Source: Palsa-506 sp963709075 (GTDB lineage Bacteria; Actinomycetota; Actinomycetes; Streptosporangiales; Streptosporangiaceae). From it: a stretch of 64,000 nt of DNA. Location of the stretch: positions 434,001 to 498,000 of the forward strand of contig CAVPUY010000005.1 in NCBI GenBank assembly GCA_963709075.1. The letters are read 5' to 3'. The notes beneath the pieces were generated by a model. The model worked only from the letters and a program-made list of their open reading frames with translations. It did no database searches and was not told the DNA's origin. The position numbers were made by a program, and so were the translations under genes. Shown here one piece after another: positions 1 through 7,225 of the stretch (within the stretch, counting starts at the first letter, position 1; each line of letters begins with the position of its first letter).

Positions 1-597
1 CCTGGTCCGGCCGTGCAGGGTCAGGCGGCCGTGCGCGGCGTAAGTCCGCCCGATCCCGACCGCGGGCAGCGGCGCGAGCCGGATCGGGCTGGTCAGGGTC
101 AGCTTCCCGGTCGGATACACCGCGGTATTCATGATCCGTTCCCGGAACTGGGCATCTCGCTGGCTCTCGTCACTCCTGATCGTTGCCATCTGGACGGTGA
201 AAGTCCCGGCCGTCACCGTGGTTCCGCTGATGGTCAGGTGCCCGGCAACGGCGCTCGTCCGGCCCACCGCCACGTTGTCCTGGCCGAACAGCACCTCCTT
301 GACCCGGTAGCCGACCTGGGAGCCTGCCGCGATCTGCCAGGTTCCGGCGATCGGCACGGCGGGCGCCGGGGAATGCGCATGGCCGGACGAGTGGCTCGCC
401 GCCGGGGCGGGGCTGGGCCCGGAACCGGAGGCCGAGCCGGCCGCAGGCGGCAGGCTGAAGGGCGCGGGCGGCGTGCCGGAGATGAAATGGATGTAGACGA
501 ACGTGCCGCCGACGGTCACCGCGGCGATCACTACGATCGCCACGGCGGCGGCGATCAGCCACCGGGTCCAGCGGCGCGGCTCTTCCTCGTCATCCAC
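1..597 (-). CDS. YceI-family protein with N-terminal membrane anchor, C-terminus cut by window edge
   Basis: The visible 199 codons begin at a GTG preceded by an AGGGGGA-type ribosome site. An in-frame TGA just upstream rules out an earlier start. A short acidic head (DDEEEPRR) is followed by one hydrophobic segment (about residues 13-33), a Pro/Ala/Ser-rich linker and then a YceI-like beta-barrel region containing AGTWQIAAGSQVGYRV and later GRLTLHGRTR. YceI proteins are lipocalin-like barrels that bind isoprenoid or other lipophilic ligands. Here the barrel would be tethered outside the membrane. The gene starts 24 bases after the luciferase-like oxidoreductase stop, so the two are probably cotranscribed. 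A second, soluble YceI gene lies at 2343. The family call is fairly sure; the ligand is unknown. Confidence 0.8.
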   Translation of the reverse strand, partial: MDDEEEPRRWTRWLIAAAVAIVVIAAVTVGGTFVYIHFISGTPPAPFSLPPAAGSASGSGPSPAPAASHSSGHAHSPAPAVPIAGTWQIAAGSQVGYRVKEVLFGQDNVAVGRTSAVAGHLTISGTTVTAGTFTVQMATIRSDESQRDAQFRERIMNTAVYPTGKLTLTSPIRLAPLPAVGIGRTYAAHGRLTLHGRTR

Positions 598-621
598 GGC
601 GGTATCCCCCTGGGTTCGGCG

Positions 622-1553
622 TCAGCCGAGCTGGGGGGCGACCTCGGCGGCGATCAGCTCAAGGTGATCAAGATCATGCAGGTCGAGAACCTGCAGGTAA
701 ATTCGCTGTGCGCCGAGCTCAGCGTACGTCCCGATCGCGTCGACGACCTCAGCCGGGGTGCCGGCGATGCCGCCTTGCCGCAGGTCGGCGATGTCCCGGC
801 CGATCAAGGCAGCGCGCCGGTCGAGCTCCGCCGGTGACCGGCCGCAGCACACCGTTTGCGCTACCGAGTAGGTCATCGAGCCGCCGGCCGGCCCGCCGCC
901 GAGCAGGCGTCCCGCACCCGGCCGAATGCCGCCGCGGTGTCCTGCACCCCGTTGAAGGGGACGTTGTACTCGCTGGCGTACCGAGCCGCCAGCCGCGGCG
1001 TCCGGCGCAGTCCGGTACCGCCGATCAGCACCGGCGGCCCGGGCCGCTGGGCTGGCTTGGGCAGTCCCGGCGAGTCGGTCACCGTGTAGTGCGCGCCGCT
1101 GAACGAGAACTTGCCGCCTTCCGGCGTTTCCCACAGCCCGGTGATGATGGCCAGCTGCTCTTCGAGCCGGTCGAAGCGCTCCCGGGGGCCCGGGAACGGG
1201 ATGGCATAGGCCTCGTGCTCGGCGGCGAACCAGCCGGCCCCGAATCCGAACTCCGCCCGGCCTCCGCTCATCTGGTCCACCTGCGCGACGGTGATCGCCA
1301 GCGGACCCGGATAACGGAAGGTGGCCGGGGTCATCAGCGTGCCCAGCCGGATCCTGGATGTCTCGCGGGCCAGCCCGGCCAGCGTCACCCAGGCGTCGGT
1401 CGGGCCGGGCAGGCCGCTGACCGGGCCCATCTTCAGGTAATGATCGGAGCGGAAGAAGGCATCAAAGCCGAGGTCCTCGGCCGTGCGGGCGACCGTGCGC
1501 AGCGTGTCGTAGCTGGCTCCCTGCTGGGGCTCGGTGAAGATCCGCAGTTGCAT
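622..1553 (-). CDS. LLM-class (probably F420-dependent) oxidoreductase, one frameshift
   Basis: The protein begins MQLRIFTEPQQGASY and shows luciferase-like monooxygenase features: DAFFRSDHYLK, then GGRAEFGFGAGWFAAEHEAY, then PVLIGGTG near residue 170. This TIM-barrel family uses reduced F420 or FMN, and in actinomycetes most members use F420. I chose the ATG at 1553 because GGAAGGA lies just upstream; a slightly longer form is possible. Near 880-892 the frame ends at ACSAAGRPAAR-stop, but a shifted frame continues as GGSMTYSVAQTVCCG to VAPQLG and a stop at 622. One missing base in a GGCCGGCCGGCGG run explains this. The substrate cannot be inferred. Confidence 0.8.
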
Positions 1554-1645
1554 GCCGCCATCCTTCCGCATGCGCCGGGACGGCCAATGCCCGGCCTCGG
1601 CGGATGATCAGGTTCAGCCGCCGGGCAGACGCTCGTCAAATCTGT

Positions 1646-1674
1646 GGATAACCAGCGTCATTGTTGTGGGTAAA
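1646..1674 (-). promoter_or_regulatory. possible sigma-70 type promoter for the oxidoreductase/YceI operon
   Basis: On the minus strand TTTACC (1669-1674) is separated by 17 bases from TTATCC (1646-1651). It lies about 90 bases before the start of the luciferase-like gene, in a stretch less GC-rich than its surroundings. Only the two hexamers support it. Confidence 0.35.
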
Positions 1675-1778
1675 CCCGCGAAAAGCCCGGCGGGGGTGGT
1701 ACGGCCGCCTGTGCATGCCGTCCCCGGGCGCCCGCCACCCGGAAGGGCACCAGGCCGGGGCGGCTGAGGCTAGTGTGC

Positions 1779-2201
1779 TCAGCCCGTGCGCGGCCGGGGC
1801 AAGGTCCGGCTGTCGTATCCGGCCCGGGCGGCATCGACCTCGGTGAGATGCTCGTCGGCCCAGGCCATCAGCGCGCCGACGGCGTCGAGCAGGGTGCGGC
1901 CGAGCGGCGTGAGCGCATAGTCAACCCGCGGGGGTATGACCGGGTACATCGTCCGGCTGACGATGCCGTCGCGTTCGAGGCCGCGGAGGGTCACCGTGAG
2001 CATCCGCTGGCTGATGCCATCGACGGCGCGTTTCAGCGCGGTGAACCGCTGCGGGCCTTCGCCCAGGCGGAAGATGACGAACAGCGACCATTTGTCGCCG
2101 ATCCGGTCGAGGATCTCTCGTACCCGGCACTTGCCCGCGGGCGGGGCCACGCTGCCAGGAACGGTCAGGCCGGCCGTCTCGGTCGCAGCGCCAGCGGCCA
2201 T
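1779..2201 (-). CDS. HxlR-family winged-helix transcriptional regulator
   Basis: The 140-residue protein has the HxlR signature: a cysteine at about residue 25 (GKCRVREILDRIGDKWS), then RFTALKRAVDGISQRML and the wing region RVDYALTPLGRTLLDA. These dimeric regulators often sense electrophiles or oxidants through the N-terminal cysteine; that this one does is inference. It is transcribed divergently from the YceI gene at 2343, and the 141-base gap holds inverted repeats, so it probably controls that gene and itself. The start is the ATG at 2201. Confidence 0.9.
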   Translation of the reverse strand: MAAGAATETAGLTVPGSVAPPAGKCRVREILDRIGDKWSLFVIFRLGEGPQRFTALKRAVDGISQRMLTVTLRGLERDGIVSRTMYPVIPPRVDYALTPLGRTLLDAVGALMAWADEHLTEVDAARAGYDSRTLPRPRTG

Positions 2202-2289
2202 TGGTTACCTCCAGGTACCTCGGGCAGCTTTATGTGCCGTATTGCGCGACGCGGGCCACCCTCACGAGGATGGCACTTGGTTCTGGATC

Positions 2290-2312
2290 GTTACCTTGGC
2301 GGTTCCAGTAAC
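2290..2312. promoter_or_regulatory. inverted repeat GTTAC-N13-GTAAC, possible HxlR operator
   Basis: GTTAC at 2290-2294 and GTAAC at 2308-2312 are perfect inverted arms separated by 13 bases, between the divergent HxlR and YceI genes. A second motif, GGTTACCTCCAGGTACC, sits next to the HxlR start near 2204-2220. HxlR proteins usually bind such spaced dyads near the promoter. The assignment is positional only. Confidence 0.35.
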
Positions 2313-2342
2313 CGTCATATCCCGCAGAACCAAGGAGACACT

Positions 2343-2921
2343 ATGACGACCCAGTCTGTCGAGATTCCCGGTTACATAGCCGGCCGGTGGGACATCGACC
2401 CCGTCCATTCCCATATCGGCTTCATTGCCCGGCACCTGATGGTCAGCAAGGTCCGGGGGAAGTTCACCAAGTTCGAGGGCCAGATCATCACCGCCAGCCA
2501 CCCGCTGCAGTCAGCCGCCACGGCAACCATCGACACGACCTCGGTCGACACCAGCAACCAGCAGCGCGACGACGACATCCGCGGCGAGAACTTCCTGGAC
2601 GCAGCGAACCACCCGACGATGACGTACCGCTCGACCGGGGTCCGCCGCGTCGGCGACGACCTGATCGTCGACGGCGAACTGACCATCCGCGGCATCACCC
2701 GGCCGGTTGAGCTCGCGCTTGAGGTCAACGGCTTCGGCCCGGACCCGTTCGGCGGCACCCGCGCCGGGTTCTCGGCCACCGGAGAGATCAACCGCACCGA
2801 GTTCGGCATCAAGGCCAACATGGCGATCCCCGGCGGCGGTGTCATGGTGAGCGAGAAGATCCAGCTCACCATCGAGGTCGAGGCCGCGCTGCACAAGGAC
2901 GAGCAGCAGGCGGCCGGGTAG
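2343..2921 (+). CDS. YceI-family lipid-binding protein
   Basis: This is a 192-residue soluble YceI protein with the family landmarks in order: WDIDPVHSHIGFIARHLMVS near residues 17-36, TTSVDTSNQQRDDDIRGENF, DGELTIRGITRPVELALEV, and EINRTEFGIKANMAIPGGG near the C-terminus. There is no signal peptide or membrane segment, so it is probably cytoplasmic, as in many actinobacterial members. AAGGAG lies 7 bases before the ATG. It probably binds a polyprenyl-type ligand by family analogy. It is divergent from the HxlR regulator, which likely controls it. Confidence 0.9.
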   Translation: MTTQSVEIPGYIAGRWDIDPVHSHIGFIARHLMVSKVRGKFTKFEGQIITASHPLQSAATATIDTTSVDTSNQQRDDDIRGENFLDAANHPTMTYRSTGVRRVGDDLIVDGELTIRGITRPVELALEVNGFGPDPFGGTRAGFSATGEINRTEFGIKANMAIPGGGVMVSEKIQLTIEVEAALHKDEQQAAG

Positions 2922-2971
2922 CACCGGCGGCCGGGTAGCCGGCGGCCGGGTAGCCGGGGCGCCGGGTAGCC
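2909..2971 (+). repeat. short tandem repeat spanning the YceI stop codon
   Basis: About four copies of a 14-16 base unit, GGCGGCCGGGTAGC(C), run through the end of the YceI gene into the gap before the convergent methyltransferase. The first copy contains the TAG stop codon, so each copy repeats a stop in the same context. It looks like local slippage of the 3' end. Confidence 0.7.
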
Positions 2972-2989
2972 GGGGCGCCGCGGGCCTGG

Positions 2990-4319
2990 CTACCAGCGCG
3001 TCAGCGTCGCCAGGCACTCCACGTGATGGGTCATCGGGAAGGCGTCGAATGCGCGGAGCGCCGTCAGGTCCCAGCCATGCTCGCCGAATATTGCCAGGTC
3101 ACGGGCAAGCGTTGGCGGGTCGCATGAGACGTAGGCGATCCGGTTTAGCGCGGCATCGGTCCCCGCGGCCGCCAGCAGATCGACAACCTGCCGCGCGGCG
3201 CCAGCCCGCGGCGGGTCGAGCACCGCCAGCGAGGCGCCGGAGACGCCGTACCTGGCCAGCATCGCGGCCGCATCGCCCTTGTGCACCCGCGCCCACGGCG
3301 TTGACCTCAGGTTGTGCCGGGCATCGCGCACCGCGGACGTGTCCTCCTCGATCGCGATCACGGTGCCGTCTGGCCCGACCGCGTCGGCGAGCACCCCAGC
3401 GAACAGCCCGGCGCCGCAGTACAGGTCAAGCACCACATCGCCGGGCCGCGGCGCAAGCGCGCCGAGCACGGCATCGGCGAGCACGCTGGCCGCGCCCGGG
3501 TGGACCTGCCAGAATGTGCCCGCGCCCACCCGCCAGGACCGCCCGGCGGCCCGCTGGTGCAGGAATCCGCTGCCGCGCACCGTCGCGAGCCCACCGTCAG
3601 GTACCGAGCGCGAGTACCGAGTCCGCCGCGAATTCAGGCCATGATTTGAAACGGGAGGTACCGCCCGAGACAATAACCGCGCGCTCGCCCGAGCCCGGGC
3701 CGGCCGCCACTTCCACCGACCTGGCGCCAGGCCAGCGCCCGCGCGTCACGCCGACGGCGGTGACCAGCTGATGCGCGATCGGGCAGACGCCGATCGCGGT
3801 GACCTGATGGGAGCGGTGCCTGCGCAGCCCGGCGGTGCCATCGGGCCGCACCGCGAACTTGACCCTGGTCCGCCAGCCGAGCCCGTCCTCGTCGCCGGGC
3901 AGCGGCTCGACCAGGACGTCGCGGTCGATGCCGGCGATCCGGCGCAGCTGCTGGCGGATCACCGCGGCCTTGAGCTCGCGCTGCGCGGGCAGGCTGGCGT
4001 GCTGCCAGTCACATCCGCCGCAGCCGCCCGGCCGGGCATGCGGGCAGCGCGGCTCGACCCGGTCGGCGGACGGGGCCAGGATGGCCACCGCGTCGGCCCT
4101 GGCGAACTTCGATGTGGTCTGGGTGATCTTGACGCGTACCTGCTCGCCGGGCAGCGCATGCCGGACGAAGACGACCTGGCCGGCCGCGGCAGGGGAGCCG
4201 CCGGCCGGGGCCGCAGCGGCGGCCGTGCGGGCGATGCACCAGCCGCCGTGCACGGCCTCGCCGACGGTGAGATCCAGCAGGTCGCCTGCCTTAGCCGGGC
4301 CCCCGGCGGCCAGATTCAT
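2990..4319 (-). CDS. TRAM-domain, Fe-S class I SAM-dependent RNA uridine methyltransferase, one frameshift
   Basis: The protein begins MNLAAGGPAKAGDLLDLTVG (TRAM domain). A cysteine cluster, CPHARPGGCGGCDWQH near residues 85-100, is typical of the [4Fe-4S] site of RlmD/TrmA-type enzymes. The methyltransferase half has DLYCGAGLF (motif I), DPPRAGA and YVSCDPPTLARDL, where the cysteine is the expected nucleophile. Such enzymes make 5-methyluridine in rRNA or tRNA. The frame breaks at about 3598-3605 (after DSVLALGT) and resumes as DGGLATVRGSGFLHQ; the length fits one inserted base. It is divergent from the TrkA pair, as in mycobacterial genomes. The exact RNA target is unknown. Confidence 0.85.
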
Positions 4320-4434
4320 TCCACTATGCTCCCGTGACCGGTGACCGGGGCGTTCATTGGGGTCTTTTGGGGCTAGCAGCGGCGTAGCAGAGGGCATACC
4401 TTGATCGGGCATCATTCTGGCTGAAGGGAAGGCC

Positions 4435-5109
4435 GTGCACATCGTGATCATGGGATGCGGGCGGGTTGGCTCCACCATCGCCCACATTCTCGAGGACCAG
4501 GGACACTCGGTTGCCGTCATCGACCAGGATGCGGAGGCATTCCGCAAGCTGCGATCAGGCTTCAAGGGCAGCAAGATCACTGGCGTCGGATTCGACCGCG
4601 ACGTCCTCATCGAGGCTGGCATCGAGCGCGCGGACGCCTTCGCGGCTGCCAGCAGCGGCGACAACTCAAATGTGATCGCGGCGCGGGTCGCTCGCGAGTC
4701 CTTCAACGTGCGCCGGGTCGTGGCCAGGATCTACGATCCGCGCCGGGCCGAGGTGTATCAGCGGCTCGGCATCCCGACCGTGGCGACCGTCCGCTGGACC
4801 GCGGACCAGATGCTGCGCAGGATGCTGCCGGAGGGCTCGGAACCGCTCTGGCGGGATCCGACTGGTGCCGTGGTGCTCGCCGAGGTCGCCTGCTCGGACG
4901 GCTGGCTGGGCGAGAAGGTGCAGTCGCTTGAGGAGACCGCAGGCACCCGCGTCGCGTTCATCTCCCGGCTCGGCGAGGCGCTGCTGCCGACGCCAGGAAC
5001 CGTCCTGCAGGAGGGCGACGCGCTGTACGTCATCGCCCACGAGAGCGACATCGAGCGGATTACGGCGGTGTTCTGCCGGCCGGCCGCTCCGGGCAAGGGC
5101 GGTCACTGA
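4435..5109 (+). CDS. TrkA-family (RCK) potassium uptake regulatory protein, CeoB-like
   Basis: The 224-residue protein has an N-terminal Rossmann RCK_N domain (MHIVIMGCGRVGSTIAHIL, a GxGxxG nucleotide site) and a C-terminal RCK_C domain (ACSDGWLGEKVQSL to ALYVIAHESDIE). These cytoplasmic proteins bind NAD(H) or ATP-type ligands and gate K+ channels or transporters. The start is a GTG with GAAGGG upstream. The next gene, one base after the stop, is a second TrkA, so the two likely form a heteromeric regulator. No membrane K+ subunit is visible nearby. Confidence 0.9.
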   Translation: MHIVIMGCGRVGSTIAHILEDQGHSVAVIDQDAEAFRKLRSGFKGSKITGVGFDRDVLIEAGIERADAFAAASSGDNSNVIAARVARESFNVRRVVARIYDPRRAEVYQRLGIPTVATVRWTADQMLRRMLPEGSEPLWRDPTGAVVLAEVACSDGWLGEKVQSLEETAGTRVAFISRLGEALLPTPGTVLQEGDALYVIAHESDIERITAVFCRPAAPGKGGH

Positions 5110-5110
5110 C

Positions 5111-5772
5111 ATGCGGGTAGCCATCGCCGGCGCGGGCTCCGTGGGCCGCTCCATCGCCAAGGAACTGCTCGAGAACGGGCACGAGGTCCTGCTGATCGAC
5201 AAGAACCCGCGGTCCATCAAGGTCTACAGCGTCCCGCGCGCCGAGTGGCTGCTTGCCGACGCCTGCGAGATCACCTCGCTGGATGACGCGTCCCTGGAGC
5301 GCTGCAACGTGGTGATCGCCGCGACCGGCGACGACAAGGCCAATCTCGTGGTGTCCTTGCTGGCCAAGACCGAATACGGGGTTCCGCGGGTGGTAGCCAG
5401 GATCAACCACCCGAACAATGAGTGGCTGTTCAACGAGTCCTGGGGGGTCGACGTCGCCGTATCCACCCCGCGGCTGCTCTCTGCGCTGGTCGAGGAGGCG
5501 GTCAGCGTTGGCGACCTGGTGCGGCTGATGACGTTCCGGCAGAGCGAGGCAAGCCTGGTCGAGATGACCATGCCGGCCGACGCGCCGCTGGCCGCCGGCG
5601 GACCGGGGACATCGAATGGCCTGCCGATACCGCCCTGGTGGCCATCCTGCGCGATGGCCGGGTGATCGTGCCGAACGACGACGACCCGCTTGAGGCCGGT
5701 GATGAGCTGCTGTTCGTCACCAGCGAGGATGTCGAGCACCAGCTCAGCGAGCTGCTCGGCGGCACGCACTGA
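5111..5772 (+). CDS. second TrkA-family (RCK) protein, CeoC-like, one frameshift
   Basis: The N-terminus MRVAIAGAGSVGRSIAKELL is an RCK_N Rossmann fold. The C-terminal RCK_C part reads PADTALVAILRDGRVIVPND to HQLSELLGGTH. Between 5585 and 5612, in a run of GCCGCCGGCGGACCGG, the frame changes; the original frame would end early near 5665. The overall length fits one missing base. The gene starts one base after the first TrkA stop. The pair is a conserved neighbour of dut/DUF3710 in actinobacteria. Confidence 0.85.
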
Positions 5773-5796
5773 GCCACGCCGGGCTGGCCGGGCGCG

Positions 5797-6624
5797 CTAC
5801 CTGGTCTCGGTGATCTCCGGGCCTCGCTCGAACGGGTTCGGCGGCTGCTCGCCGCCTTCGGCCGCCATCTGCTCCTCCAGCGCGGCCCTGGCCTCTTCCG
5901 GCAGCCTGATCTCGAGCAGGTCCCTGGGCGGCGCGGGGTGATCGCCGCGCACCACGACCACGTCGGCGAAAACCTCCTCGAACTGCCGGGCAAGCTCGGG
6001 GCGGCGCGCGGCCGGCCCGCTGATCACGCCACGGAGGAACCAGCGCGGCCCGTCCACCCCGAGGAACCTGACCGGCTGCTTCTGCGTGCGGCCGGGCCCT
6101 GGCTCCCCGGTCTGGACTCGCGCATGCAGCTCGGGACCGAACGGGCCATCGGCCTCCTCACTCTCGCCGCCCGACCTGGCGACTTCGTCGGCGATCTCGC
6201 GCCGTACCTCGTCCCAGAGCCCGCTGGTCTTGGGCGCGGCGAAGGCCTGCAGCTGCAGGCCGTTGTCACCGCGCAGGACCGCGATCCACACGCCCTGATC
6301 CTCGGCCATGTTGATCTGGACCTCGAGACCCTCCCGCACCGGAATCTGCAGGCTGCCGAAGTCCATCCGCTCCCCCGCCGGATAGGGCCCGGTCGCGTCC
6401 CAGGGACCCTGCCCCTGCTCGCCTGCGGCGAGCTGATCGTCGGCTGACTCAGGCGGCCGGCCTTCTGGCCCGCCGCCGTCCGCCAGATCATCGTCGCCCG
6501 CCAGGCCCTCGTCATCCGCGAGGTCCGCGGGGACCTGGCTCCCGGCGACATCAAGGTCATCCTGGGCAGCAGCATCTTCGAATCCGGGCTGAGCCGCATC
6601 CTCACGGCGGCGACGTCGGAACAC
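5797..6624 (-). CDS. DUF3710 domain-containing protein
   Basis: The 275-residue protein starts MFRRRRREDAA, has a long acidic Asp/Glu/Ala-rich N-terminal stretch to about residue 75, and then the DUF3710 core: GLEVQINMAEDQGVWIAVLR, GLWDEVRREIADEVARSGG, DGPRWFLRGVISG. The function of the family is unknown. It sits 12 bases after dUTPase in the same direction, a pairing seen in many actinobacteria. The usual further partners (an OB-fold protein and DUF3159) are not between it and the TrkA genes here. Confidence 0.85.
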   Translation of the reverse strand: MFRRRRREDAAQPGFEDAAAQDDLDVAGSQVPADLADDEGLAGDDDLADGGGPEGRPPESADDQLAAGEQGQGPWDATGPYPAGERMDFGSLQIPVREGLEVQINMAEDQGVWIAVLRGDNGLQLQAFAAPKTSGLWDEVRREIADEVARSGGESEEADGPFGPELHARVQTGEPGPGRTQKQPVRFLGVDGPRWFLRGVISGPAARRPELARQFEEVFADVVVVRGDHPAPPRDLLEIRLPEEARAALEEQMAAEGGEQPPNPFERGPEITETR

Positions 6625-6636
6625 CCGGCACGCTCC

Positions 6637-7173
6637 TTACCTTGTGGCTTGATTCTCGTCGGCCCCGGCCTGGCCGGCCGCGGCATGTCCGCCAGTGGAT
6701 CCGAAGCCGCCGTCCCCCCGGGCCGACCCGGGCAGGAACTCGACCTCGTGAAACTCCGCCCGCTCGACTCGCTGGATCACCAGCTGTGCGATCCGGTCGC
6801 CGCGCTGGAAGCGAACGGGCTCGGCGGGATCAGTGTTGAGCAGCGTCACCCTGATCTCGCCACGGTACCCCGCATCCACGGTGCCCGGAGCGTTCACTAG
6901 CGTCACGCCGTGCCGGGCGGCCAGGCCGGACCGCGGGTGCACGAAGGCCGCGTACCCGTCCGGCAGCGCGATGGCGATGCCGGTGGGCACGACCGCCCGC
7001 TGGCCGGGCGCGAGCTCGATGTCGGCGGCCGCGACCAGGTCCGCGCCGGCATCGCCGGGGTGGGCGCGCACGGGCAGCGGAACGCCGGGATCCAGGCGCT
7101 TGATCAGCACCTGCACCGCGTCCGGCCCGGCCTCAGGCAGCGGCCTGGCATGCGTCTGGCTTGCAGTGTCCAC
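6637..7173 (-). CDS. dut: dUTP diphosphatase
   Basis: The trimeric dUTPase motifs are all visible: AHPGDAGADLVAA (motif 1), PRSGLAARHGV (2), NAPGTVDAGYRGEIRV (3), RGDRIAQLVIQ (4) and GDGGFGSTGG (5, the flexible C-terminal lid). It hydrolyses dUTP to dUMP and pyrophosphate, keeping uracil out of DNA. I took the GTG at 7173 (DTASQTHARPLPEAG), giving 178 residues; longer in-frame starts exist but would add unconserved, Arg/Pro-rich sequence. It leads the dut-DUF3710 pair. Confidence 0.95.
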   Translation of the reverse strand: MDTASQTHARPLPEAGPDAVQVLIKRLDPGVPLPVRAHPGDAGADLVAAADIELAPGQRAVVPTGIAIALPDGYAAFVHPRSGLAARHGVTLVNAPGTVDAGYRGEIRVTLLNTDPAEPVRFQRGDRIAQLVIQRVERAEFHEVEFLPGSARGDGGFGSTGGHAAAGQAGADENQATR

Positions 7174-7225
7174 GGAGGCGACCCTACCGCCGGACGGCCG
7201 GCCCGCCGACCAGTTCGGGCCGGGA

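Noticed and set aside
13..837. Long plus-strand open frame at the window start
   Set aside because: Its text is Arg/Gly/Pro-rich with no family features. The minus strand carries a clear YceI protein and the end of an LLM oxidoreductase in the same place.
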